Shown: positions 22,850 through 34,040 of the stretch, in pieces
Layout of the letters: each line of letters begins with the position of its first letter
How positions within the stretch are numbered: position 1 is the first letter of the stretch
From: Schistosoma mansoni
Taxonomy: Eukaryota > Platyhelminthes > Trematoda > Strigeidida > Schistosomatidae
Reading direction: 5' to 3'
Length of the DNA: 64,000 nt
NCBI RefSeq assembly: GCF_000237925.1
Contig: NC_031496.1
Span: 9,842,905-9,906,904, forward strand
Program-made: the position numbers and the translations under genes
Notes under the pieces: generated by a model
What the model was told of the DNA's origin: nothing
What the model saw: the letters and a program-made list of their open reading frames with translations, nothing else
Databases searched by the model: none

Positions 22850-23710
22850 TCTCTCAGCTGATCCAGCTTTCTTTTGAAAGAATCGACGGATGGAGCCTCA
22901 ACCACGTGCTGAGGTGATGGATTCCATTCGTTGATGATTCGATGGGAAAGTCAGTAGTCAGCTGACAAGTGATTCGTTCTGAGCTTGTGAAATTTTTGGA
23001 GTGTCCTCGTAAATTTCCTGTTTTGGGAGACAAGAAAAATGAGGGCATATCAGGTGCAAATTTATCATCAAGCAATTGAAAACTGTAATCAAGTCGCCTC
23101 AGATTCTTCGATATGACAGCGGAAATAGGTTTAGCTTGGTCAGTCTAGTACCATACGGGAGCTTCGCTATTCCGGGAATCAGCTTAGTTGCTGTTCTCTG
23201 AACCCTTTCCACGAGTTCACTGTCTTTTTTCAGGCAGGGGATAGCTGCTTGTATGCAGTACTCAAATTTAGGGCGTACGAACACTGTATACAAAGTCAGA
23301 AAGGTTTTAGCGTTGAAATGACTAAAAGCCCTGCGTATGGACCATAAAGTTCTAAAACCTCTGGCGGCTATTGCACGGCAGTGTGCAGTAGTCTTTAAGT
23401 CTTGACTAACGATGACTCCTTAGTCATTGTGTGTCTGGACAATAGGTAGCTCAGTGTTATTCACCGTCTATGTATCTGTACCGTGGTGGCCAATATGCAT
23501 CACAATACACTTGGAAGTATTTTCGGCAGTTGCCAGGTTCGGGACCTCTCCAGGTCATTTTGGAGTTCTAAGCTATCACCCTTACTTTATATCACTCTTT
23601 ATATCTTGGCATCGTCAGCATAGAGCAAGACCGATGACGATAGTAGACGAGGGAGGTTATTTACGTACATGAGGAATAACACTGGCCCCAAAACTGTACC
23701 CTGGGGGACT
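22850..23710 (-). mobile_element. CR1/Jockey-type retrotransposon fragment (RT to C-terminus)
   Basis: Minus-strand reading starts with VPQGTVLGPVLFLMYVNNL (RT motif B) and LLYADDAKI (motif C). Thumb and C-terminal blocks follow: VFVRPKFEYCIQAAIPCLKK, SELVERVQRTATKLIPGI, LPYGTRLTKLNLFPLSYRRI. It then reads LICPHFSC-like sequence to about 22850. Several stops and frameshifts make it inactive, although motif C is retained. It is a different lineage from the RTE copies. Confidence 0.82.
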
Positions 23711-23850
23711 CAACTACCGATTGACCAAATTCAGATATCCTAGTACGACCCCATTCTGTTCCCCAAACTCCAGTAAATCAGAACACAACCGTCAAGTAAG
23801 AATTGTTTATGAGGTCAGAAGCAAAACGAAAAAATTTGCAGACAATGCAT

Positions 23851-23960
23851 ATTTATACAGTTAGGATGACCGTGAATATTAACCAATAGGAAAACGACAC
23901 GTGGAATTTATAGTTAGGACAACTGTAAATATTGAACAATAAGAAGCGACACGTGAAAAG
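23851..23960. repeat. Diverged tandem duplication (2 x ~55 bp)
   Basis: Two adjacent units beginning ATTTATA..GTTAGGA and ending CGACACGTGGAA or CGACACGTGAAA can be aligned along their whole length with scattered differences. No function is inferred. Confidence 0.7.
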
Positions 23961-26900
23961 TCTGAAAACATGTGAAGACATACCACTTTACGTTAGAATT
24001 AGACTCAATATAATTTTCGGGATATTCTTGTGAATATCCTAACAGTGGTAATGAAGAATAATGAGTTGTGATATTTATCAAGGTGAAGTAGGATGGGATG
24101 AAGGAAGGGAAGTCAAGATTGGAGTGAGGAAGACTGTTTATTCGAAGAGAGTGCATATAGAGAGTACAGTGTTAAGTAAAATAACAACCATAACCTTTAC
24201 AGTCTGTTTTTTTCATCATGTACACATTCACCGAAGTCAATTTTTGCTTCATAATCACCAATAAGTAGCTAAGGCTGTCGTTTCTCTAACGCTTGTCCTT
24301 GTGTATTATTCTTTACGATAGAAAACGTGGATCGAAATACAACAAAGTGTAGAGACCTGACAAGAACTATTTACTGTGAGAAGTTCTTTGTAGTTGTATT
24401 TTTAACTTAGCTATATATCCAATCTTTAAACTGATTTTTCTGCATCAAATGTTGCTGTTTCTATACCAGTAGTAATGATGCATCGATAAACTTTTCCCCG
24501 ATTTTTATTTCCGTCTTCTTCATACTTTTATGGGGACGTATACCAACAATTTTAACGGGTAACTGTTTGTGAAAATAAAAAGCTACCAAGTGTTTGCTTT
24601 ATAGGTACCAGTCTCGGTACGAGAACTTGTAGTATTGCATCCATTTAGATGTTTCGCCAGAATGTTGCGTTGTATGCATAAGTTTTTTCACTGTAACAGT
24701 ATATTCAGGTGAATAATTGTAGTGACATTGTATCCTAACCACATGGTCTCCGAAGCCAACCATATAATGACTGAAAAGATGTATATTAGACATGTGACAC
24801 TTGGAGAAGGTCGGCAGTAGTGGACATAGGGACATTCATTCAATCGGATGGGATGGCTTAGTCTTGGAAACGTGCTGATTATGTGTAAATTACTACTATT
24901 CACATTAAATATATCATTCTATCTCCAGCAAAAATGTGTTCTTCAGAGGTACTAAGTACCATTGTTAATTGTCACGATACGATGGGTCAGTGTAGATAGT
25001 GATGCGACTTCCAACTAAGATCTTACAGATTAGGAAATCATATGACAAATTTACCGTTTTCGGATTAGGTCCATTATCAAAGTAGTATTAGTACCGAACT
25101 AGACTATAATTACACACAATAACAAGATTTATAATGCAAAAAACTGTACAGTTGTTATATTTATATTTAGATAACCCATTAGATGAATAAACGTGGCAGT
25201 AGTCAATATAAAACACAGTTATCATCAATTTGTAGACTGTTTCTCTGCATAATCTTTCATATTCAGAAATTCGCCAAGTTGTTTACCTTCATAGACTTGA
25301 TTATTAGAAAGGTTTGAGCCTTTCAATTAGTTGACATAAGTCATAAGTTGTATAACAGAAAACGTATGGATAGCTTTCTAGCTTACTCAATGCAATTCTG
25401 AAAAACAACAAATCAATCGTGAAACAAACGAATAAACTTCCTTATCAGTATGAAGTTCAATAAGTAAATGAAATAGCGGCTGACAAGATGTACCTTTAAG
25501 TGTCTTGCTTGCTGTAAACATTGCTCTTCATTTTCTAACCCTCCTAGAATTTCATCTAGTTATATGGTGTTAACAAACAAACTGCAAGCACCAGATAAAC
25601 GTATTCAAAGACTTTAATTAGTAATATGAAACCTGAGAAAAATCCAATTACAATGTTCATAATACTATTGGCAACTCACTATTTGCATACAATAATGAAA
25701 TAACTGGTAATCACTATTTAGATATTACTCATCAACATGCATTAAAACTTTGTTTATGATTTCGTCTGTGATTTCGGATTCCGTTAATAGAACTTTGTTT
25801 GTTAACCCTATAACAGACACATCATAAACTAGTATTAACTACGACACGTTTTAGTTACTACGCTCAAACAAACACGTCTCACTTTACTTATGAAAAATAT
25901 TTTGCTAATTTATGTAACACTCACAGTAATGTTATACGCAATTCCTATGTATGTTCAGAAAGCGGGCAGAAAAGGCTATCAACTTCAATTGTTACTCGCA
26001 TAATTTTTCTTTCTCAGATAGCTCACATAATAATATGTCAGTTCGGTCGAAAACGATGATACTTATGATGGATAGAACTGTCTACAGCTGTATATTAGCA
26101 AGTAACATAATATTCGCAAATGATTTGACGTTTAATTGCTTCAACCTGCATTTTATAAACAGCTACCAACATCCATGTTCATCACTACCATAATTAGGGA
26201 GGTGAGTTATATGTAAATAATTTCAGAGCTCATTTTTGCTTGAAACTCTGAGTTCGGTCTACTTTTGACTTGATAAATGGTGAATTTCGCTTGCCTGAGT
26301 TTGCATTATTACAACTAACCAAATCAGGCTTCCGATACATTCACCCAGGTTATGAGCAACAAATACGTCAAGCTGCTAATAGACTGGAATAAACGCTATG
26401 TAACAAGCACAAATATTACTAAAATTGACATGTGATGGAAAAAAAAGCTGTTAGTGGCTGATAATTAAAAACATACGAAATCCTCCACAATATGTATCAT
26501 GTGAGCGAGAACCCGTGGCACGATTTCTTGACCGTGCCCTACTTTTACAAAGAAAACGCGACTGGCATAATGGAAACAATTATTATTATGACCAAATGTA
26601 CCAGTGATCTTCTTGCCATATCTGTGTATAAGTGTGCTAAAAATACACTTTATCGTTGCTTGTGACCTTGAACTTACACACCTACGCACGGTAGTCCCAC
26701 CTGCAAACTTTGGCGCGGTCTCTGTATTATTTCGATATCACGAAATCGCCAACAAATACATCTCACTACAACCTTCAACTGACTTCATATATTTGGCCTT
26801 CGGAGGGGTCTAACCTAAAACCGGGCACGTGGTTTTCCTGTAGTGGTGATCATAGCAGACCGCGACTCGACACTTCCACATACCAATGAGACTATTGTTT

Positions 26901-28209
26901 TATTAAACTTTGTATTGCAACAGCACTTTTTTTGACGAACTATTATTTATCTATACATCTACTTTCTCACCTACACGTGCTGTGGTGAGACAAAATAGAC
27001 GTACATAATATCAGCGTATACAAATTCATATTGAGTAGAAAATTAGGACATTTCTTGCAAACAACGTATTAACTGGTGAGTGTAAATTATTTTCAAACTT
27101 ATGGTTAATGACATTCAAACTTTGCATTTACAACGAAGATGTCTGGAGAACATCCGACTGTTATTAATCTCGTTGTAAACTATGATTTCACCTGTAAACA
27201 GATATATGTACTTTCTGTAAATCTAGACCACTCGGTCCAAACTTTTGTTCTGTGCTTGAAATAAAGCGGTTACTGTTGCAGTTCGCCTGAATAGTTAAGG
27301 TTTAGCAAAATAGTTTACATGTCTTTAATAGCAAGGGAAAATACTTAGATTTTGTTTGCTCGTTTACAGCCTGTGTATTTGCAGTAGCAACTTTTTTCAT
27401 AAACCCTCCTCCAAAGAGGTCTGTCGAATTTTCATTTGGTAAGAAACTGTCGGTTATTTGTCCTTTGGGCTCTGTGTTTTAGGTTGCGAGAGAACTTACT
27501 TCGTTGAGTAGACAACTGACCCTTGATTTTGTGTTAGAAGTGCACATAAGTAGTCAATTTAGTGTCTTTCGAGATGTTTCAGATACTGTGTCAGATCAAA
27601 TGGTTCGAATGGTTGTGGACGAAAAAGAAGAACATTTCGCTTCGCGCGCTTCCCTATTTACTGCCAAAGGATTACTTCTGCCTTCAGTTGAGAATCCAGG
27701 TATATTTAGCAGGCAAACAAGGAACTTCAGTTTGTAATAGCGAGATACTATCGTGAATATGTCACGTTTCCTCTTGAAAAGTTCCTTGGGCAGCCTAAGC
27801 CGCCATCAGATTCTATAAGTTAACAAATCATGATGAGTAGTAAGTGTGCTTACTGTCTATCCTGTTTTGTTGGTCCTCTAATTTCTGGGCGTTGCCCAAA
27901 GGCATTTCCTGTTAAAACTGAGCTTAAATAAGTATTTAAGGGAGTGTGCAGAGATGATTTTTACATCATAAGTCACCAGATGGTTACATTTGAGAGCCTC
28001 ATATTCTAATTGCTAAAGATTCAGTGAGTTGAAGCACTCTTTATTAAGTTTTAGCTTGAGTTACGAACTAATTTCGTAGTTCATAGTTAGTACGTCCTAG
28101 TGCATCATTATCCTTCACGAGTGGAGGAGGAAACACAATATTTCTTTCACTAAATGGCGTCAAATAAAACTTTTCAATGTTAAGTGAAAAGGTTTGCTGT
28201 CAAACTGAC
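23961..28209. other. Long intergenic stretch without a supported gene
   Basis: AT-rich, with only short overlapping open frames. One stretch at 27483-27701 is open, bounded by AG and GT, and slightly GC-richer, but it matches no family I recognise and could not be linked to other exons. Confidence 0.4.
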
Positions 28210-28862
28210 CAGAAAGGCGTTTCAGAATTTTCAGTGAAATGTTTGTTCGAAAGTTATTCTTATCACAGCTAAAGACTTTGTACCACGTCGGACAAACACT
28301 TCTGGATCTTTCTCAGTTTGAGATATCTATCGAGAGGATTCCCCAAGTTGTATATGTATTTAGTAACATGTCTCAGATGGACCACTCTGCACTTTCAAAT
28401 GTTGAAAGTAAGTCCGTCGTTATCCACCCAACTTTGATAACCAGTCAGATCCTTATAAAGTGCCAGCTGATCATTCTGGTTTTAAACTTCTCTCCAAAGT
28501 TTGAAGCCGTCGGCAACAAGTAACAACTCAGGTGATACTTGGTGAGAAAAGTAATTTATATGGATTAAAAGCAGAATAGTTCACAAGATCAAACCCTAGA
28601 CAGCCCCATAGAGACATTCTGTCGTCTGAGGAAAAGTAAAGTTTACCGTACCTTATAGAGTCAATTATTTAGGTACAAAATAAGCCAATGCTCTAACGGC
28701 GACTTGTTATTCGACAGTTTGAACTTCTTAATGAGACATATGACTCGCTTTATCAAAAGCTTTTGAGAAGCCAATGTATATCACATCAACTGGATGGTGG
28801 ATGGTTTTAAAATAAGTTTTACAGTCCCGGTTAGCGAATTGGTCTTCACATGTTCTTCCCAT
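28210..28862 (-). mobile_element. Decayed CR1/Jockey RT fragment
   Basis: Minus-strand reading gives CEDQFANRDCKTYFKTIH, then VDVIYIGFSKAFDKASH (RT motif A), a degraded motif B region, and LLLVADGFKLWREV, where motif C has lost its aspartate pair. WVDNDGLTFNI and a KCRVVHLRHVT block follow. It contains several stops. It ends immediately before the FHA-domain ORF that starts on the other strand at 28864. Confidence 0.75.
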
Positions 28863-28863
28863 A

Positions 28864-29337
28864 ATGAGTACCGTCACTCTAAGATGGATAGGCGATTTAG
28901 ATCAGAACAAACGTGAACAAGCTGGGTGTGTCAGTTCTTCAAGTGACCAATATCGTCCTAAAAAGATAAAATTGAAGCCTGGCCAAAAGGAAATCCTCAT
29001 TGGACGTATTAACACGAAAATTCCCCCTGACTACCCAATTGAAAGCTGCATTAACAGCCGAACGATATCACGAAATCATGCAACTATAGAACGCTCGGCG
29101 AAAAGGGGTTCAATTCTCTATGATCATAGCATGAATGGAACCTACGTCAACTATGCAAGGGTTATGGGTGGAGTAACTCTAAAACATGGAGACATTGTAT
29201 GTTTTGGGCATTTAAATGGCGCAAACCTTAAGCCTGGGGAGCCAGTAGCTCTCTTTTACTCCGACTTGAAGTATCGAGTGGAGCTAAGTGACTCCCCAAC
29301 TAAGGAAAATGTTGTAACTGGAACTGTCTGCATGTGA
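28864..29337 (+). CDS. Intronless FHA-domain protein, 157 residues
   Basis: An ORF from ATG to TGA with a forkhead-associated (phosphothreonine-binding) domain at about residues 43-116. The domain shows the expected signature: EILIGR (G47, R48), TISRNHATIE (S69, R70, N71, H72), DHSMNGTYVN (N91-G92-T93) and LKHGDIVCFGH (G109-D110). R48, S69, N91 and G92 are the usual phosphopeptide-contact positions, so binding ability is plausible. Residues 117-157 follow a KPGE...SDLKYRVEL pattern, somewhat like the end of TCF19-type FHA domains, but I cannot assign an orthologue. The ORF sits among retroelement remains and lacks introns. It may be a single-exon gene, a retrocopy, or the first exon of a larger gene whose downstream exons I could not find. 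Confidence 0.7.
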   Translation: MSTVTLRWIGDLDQNKREQAGCVSSSSDQYRPKKIKLKPGQKEILIGRINTKIPPDYPIESCINSRTISRNHATIERSAKRGSILYDHSMNGTYVNYARVMGGVTLKHGDIVCFGHLNGANLKPGEPVALFYSDLKYRVELSDSPTKENVVTGTVCM

Positions 29338-30984
29338 CGACTGTCAATCTATCCACTTCAGTCGGCAATTTGATTGTACGGGGGATGGCCCTTCCTTGAT
29401 CCATGTAGTTGAGGTTAAAGTAGGCTTATTGATGACAAGTAATGTGGAAGGCTGTCGTAAATCAAAGACTTCGTAACCTTTCAGGATACTGACAGAATTG
29501 CTACCGGCCGATAGTTTGAAAATTCATTGCGGTGGCGTCTTTTGTAAAGTGGTGTGATGCGTGCTAGGCTTCAGTTCTCTAGGACCATACGTTGGCCTAG
29601 CGAATTTAAGAACATCACACCAAGAGGCGTTTCGAAGAATAAGGATGCTTCCCTGAGTTTAACAGAGTAAACAGTATCCTTGACTGCAGTACCCTTGCTT
29701 AGATGCTGCAGCTTCTGATACAACAATTCAGTCCTAAGGTTCATTTCTTAGACCCTTCTTGAGTTGCGGGCGAAACTCTCGGTGATGTAACGGTTCAGGT
29801 CCTTGAAAGTACTATTTTCTTAGGAGCCCTACGGCACGATTGTCGTTGCTGGTAGGACTATTGAGACTAAGAACTGTAAAACTGTAATTTTGACCTCCTG
29901 AATTGGGGCTGCATTGAGGAATAAGCCCTTCAGTTTGCAAACAGGCTTATTGATTGCTTTGATCTGATACTGAAGACTGTATTCTATCATCGATATTTAG
30001 CAACGGGCTCTTGACTGACTACATGTTCTGCCAGATCTGAGATCCCTATTGTTTAACAGGCATATGATCGCTGATGGTTACCGAAGTCATCCTAAAGACA
30101 TTGATAAATGTCCACCAGTTTACTGATCCTCATCAAGATCGAGGGCAGACAACGAGCATCAATTAGGTATACGTTATGGACCCCCTCAACTAAGAGCAAT
30201 GGAATTCCGTTTTCTCAATCTATTGAGAATGGTACATTTCTCTTGCAAAATCAAGTTTGTTCTATACGGTCATCAAGGTAGATTCATAACGTGGATACCG
30301 TGAGAAGGTTATCTACGGTGTGTATTAACCGCGAAGTGTGACCTCGGCGACCGTTAAGTCACACCCTTCCCGTCTTGTTTGAGTAGACCACCGTTACTTA
30401 CACATACAGCTTATGTTGGTTACTTACACTAGTGGGCGAGACTTGTCATAACAGCTCATTATGCTTGTCATTTTTACTACAGAGTAATAGGGTTCCATAC
30501 CTGTTTTTTCATTTCGGTCGTTAATGAATAAGTTTGCCGATTAGTGCGAACAGTCACTGTTTTACCTCAGTGTTGATCAATATTTTGACTTCTCTAAATA
30601 ATGCAGTCAATATTAAAAAACCCAGCCAACTTTGGTGATAATCCATTGTGTGCTTCTTTAATGGTATTAATGGTATGTAAGTGCTCGTGTAACTGGTTGA
30701 CGCCGGAACACTTACCTTTGACTGTTACATTAGACGCTTTCTCAAATTACCTCCTTTAGGGACAAGTTTTGACCAATATCAAAGCACGCTAGCTGTTAAC
30801 AATGCAGTCATAAGGAGAATAGTTACAGTCCTGTTAGTGACTGACATCGAAATGCTCATGATAAATGGCCTGCTTGAATATCTGGGCTACCTGTTTCTGC
30901 CTTCTAAATATTTAAAATAGTTGCCTGTTTTTTATTTGCTTTAACATCTCATTATATATATTAATCACATAACCTATACAGCCG
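29338..30984. other. Downstream of FHA ORF, unassigned
   Basis: A relatively GC-rich stretch for this window (to about 30400), without a coherent ORF on either strand. It contains a diverged relative of the MITE seen at 32699-32820 (about 30110-30190). It may be 3' UTR of the FHA gene or old transposon sequence. Confidence 0.4.
30110..30190. mobile_element. Diverged relative of the hAT-like MITE
   Basis: About 60 bp, including TTACTGATCC, GAGCATCAATTAGG and TTATGGACCCC, align with the interior of the MITE at 32699-32820 at roughly two-thirds identity by eye. The ends with terminal inverted repeats are not recognisable. Confidence 0.4.
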
Positions 30985-33900
30985 CGTTTATGAAAAGCTT
31001 ACGTCCCTTCGCTGCAAAAATTACAAAAAAGCACAATAAGAGACATCTTTGTGGTTGGCAATATGCACTGAAGAGAATGAACAATAATCAAATACTGATT
31101 CCCGACCTGCTAAATTCTAACTGCCGATCACTAATTAACAAGGCGAACTATCTTCAATTCCTACTAAATCAAAACATGTATCGTAATAGTGATGTCGTCA
31201 CAATTCAAGAATCTTGGTTAACTGATTTGTAGGATGATTGCTTAATATCACTACCTGATTTCGAAATCTATCGTCAGGATCGATCAAGTAATAAAAAGAG
31301 GTGTGGCGGCGGTGTAGCTACGTTTGCAAACGTTAACTGGCGTCCATCTACTCTTGCTTGTTTCAAGTTTTCAAATGACTTTATCGCATGTCTAACTTTA
31401 AGATGCCGTCTAAAACACCTGGATAATTAAAAATATGTTTATGTTACCAACATCTGCATGACTCCAGACTGCACATCATCCGCGCTAGCTATTTTCGCTG
31501 ATAAATTTACTGAATTCTCTGTTGCTGCCTTCAGTGGTTCATTTTTAATTGTATGTGGTGATTTTAATTCATGTGACTGTGGCTTCCTTTCATCACTAGA
31601 TCACCAAAATGTAGTAGATTTTCCTACCCGTTTGGATGATTATTTAGCCTTAGTTTTTATTAATGATGTGGGTGCATATGTGACTCGTAAACGTGCTCTA
31701 TCGTCTAGCTCAGATCACTGTATAATTTGTGTTTCACCTAAAGCATATAGAAAACATGGAAAGAGTACACCCTTACGCCAGACAAAAAAGTTATAAGAAT
31801 TACTCAGAAGAAAATATACAAAATCTGAAAAACGTGTTTCGTATGACTAACTGAGAATTCTTTACAGATGACTCACTAGTAAACACCACTGATGTCATCA
31901 CTTGTTATCTAGAATTATGTTTTCATATTATTTGTCTTACTGAAACCACTTTTTAAAGTTTTGATCGACTTACATCTCCACAACTAAAGCAACTACAGAG
32001 GGTAACCGAATGAAAGTACAAGGAGAAAAACACTACTGAAGTTTGTAAGTTAAATGGTCTAATTAACGTAGAAAGTAGACATCTCAACTCTATGTTTACT
32101 CAAAAACTCCTATCTTGTAAAAACCCTCCAAGTATGTGGAAACTCTTACAAGAACTAACAGGGGACAGGCAGATTAGAAGAGATGACCAGCTGAATGTTT
32201 GTGACTTAAATAAGTCCTTTATACGTCAGTCATCTGACATCATGCTCCCTATATCCGAGGGTTTGAAGAATAATTGTGTTCCTAGTTTTATTGAAAGTGA
32301 TGTCCGAAAATGTCTCCAGTCACTTAATTCATCCCAATGATTAGGAACTGATGGTATCTCGAACCTCCTTTTCAAAAAATGTGCTGATGTTTTATGTTAT
32401 CCATTAACGAATATCTTTAACAGATCCTTCTCAACTAATGTCTTACCGAAAATGTGGAGAAAGATAAAGATAACCCCTATACCAAAGAAAGTATCTAGTG
32501 ATAAAAATGTGAAACTTAGACCCATTGCAATAACTTCACCTTTCTTCGAAATAATGGAGAAATTACTGATACACCCACTTCAACCTGCAATAAAGGAGCA
32601 CTGTGATCCATATCAGTTTGCTTACAAATGCAAAAGAAGCACATTAGATGCCGTTACTTTTCTGCATCACAATATAGTGTTCGGGTTGGAAAAGGGTGTA
32701 GGGTCACTGAATATCGAACAGATCATTGATCCCTGTCAAAGTCAAGGATAGTCAACGCGCATCAATCAATGATATGCCATGGACTGGCCCACGCGACCCC
32801 ACGCGACTCACGTGACCCTAAAAGGGTAAGAAGCATGTTAGATGCGCTTTCCTGGACTTTACTTCTGCTTTTGATTCTATTCCAAGACACCCTTTTACTT
32901 AACAAGCTGATCAGCGTCGACACTGACAGCTGGATAACCAACTGGCTATGTTCCTACCTCTCTGGAAGAGAAGAGTACACTGTGATTAAAGGAAAGTTTT
33001 CAACGTCTCTACTGTCTCATGAAGGTGCACAACAAGGAGCTTTTCTTTCACCTTTCCTCTCCCCTTTTTTCCGCATAGTCTGCCATCTTCCACAGAAAAC
33101 ACTTTTGTGAAATATGTGGAAGACCTCACTGTATGTATGCCGATCTCTACCTCCTAACATACCATACAAATGAACGAGTTTTTGTCTTGTATTGAATGGT
33201 GGTCTGTCGGCAGCGGTCACTTACTTAATCTATCTAAATATTGGCTGTTAACTTTAGCCTGAGACATGGACAACATCTATGCACTATTTTTGGGCCACAT
33301 AATCCTTGTGCCGTTGGAAACACTTTGATAAACGCAGTGTGGAAGGTCAAATATCTTGGTGTTACTTGTCCTCTGATCTTTCTTGGTCTTCTCATGCTTT
33401 ACTGTTATCGAAAAAAGTTTACCGTTCGACTTACTACATAAAGAGTCTGCATGCCTTTGGGATCACTGACCACTTACTCTTACAAATTATCAATTCCTGC
33501 ATATTACCTATTATTCTTTATTGTTTTCCATTGTTCTTTACTGGGCTCTTGGAAAAAGACTTTGGTGTATTGGGGAGAGTACTGACGGTAGTAAGCAGGG
33601 TGTGTGGTGAATCTTTTGAGGTCATTAATAATATGAATGTGGATAGACATCTTAAGTCTTCCAAACTCCCGGCAGTTGTTATCTTATCAGATAATAACAA
33701 TCAACTTCATTCATATCTTTCTCTTTGTATATCTTCTGGTAGAACGAAACGTAAATACATTAAAGTCCATGCACGCAACCAAATCTATAAAATTTCTGTA
33801 ATACCTTAAATAGAAGTTATGCTTTGTGACGTGGAGGTTGCTGGAGTTAACCTAGTAAATAACCTGAATTCTTAAGCATGTCTCAAATTTGATAATTTGT

Positions 33901-34040
33901 ACAGACTCGTATTTTTTCATGTTTTTTATTTCTTTTTCGTTTTTTTTCGGTAAAGAAAAAACTTGTTGAAATACGTCGTGCTAAGAATTCTATATTGCAC
34001 GCGAATATAATACTGAATAAAGCCATTAATAATAATGATA
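30985..34040 (+). mobile_element. Near full-length CR1/Jockey-type retrotransposon, degenerate
   Basis: The plus strand shows, in order with frameshifts and stops, an APE-type endonuclease and a reverse transcriptase. Endonuclease blocks are NCRSLINKANYLQFLL, VVTIQESWL, VCGDFNSCD and SSSSDHCIICV (31120-31730). RT blocks are KITPIPKKV and LRPIAITSPFFEIMEKLL (32460-32570), YQFAYKCKRSTLDAV, FLDFTSAFDSIPR after the MITE, GAQQGAFLSPF and a damaged motif C (33115-33145), then NFSLRHGQ and SSDLSWSSHALLLSKKVYR (33240-33420) and the C-terminal region to about 33805. The 3' end at about 34015-34040 has AATAAAGCC followed by an (AAT)n-like tail. It is interrupted by a 122-bp MITE. Not functional. Confidence 0.85.
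32699..32820. mobile_element. hAT-like MITE nested in the CR1 element
   Basis: A 122-bp insertion that splits the RT between EKG and KKHVRCAFLDF codons. Its ends are perfect 9-bp inverted repeats, TAGGGTCAC and GTGACCCTA. The flanking 8-mers are AAAGGGTG (32691-32698) and AAAGGGTA (32821-32828), matching at 7 of 8 positions; the uninterrupted gene would read GGTAAGAAG, so the left copy has probably mutated. An 8-bp duplication with TAGGG-type ends points to the hAT superfamily. No ORF. Confidence 0.8.

Noticed and set aside
27483-27701. A possible exon bounded by TTTTAG and CCAG|GTATAT, encoding ~73 residues (RELTSLSRQLTLDFV...)
   Set aside because: It is open and slightly GC-rich, but no family resemblance was seen and no compatible upstream or downstream exon could be joined; open frames of this size are common by chance here.
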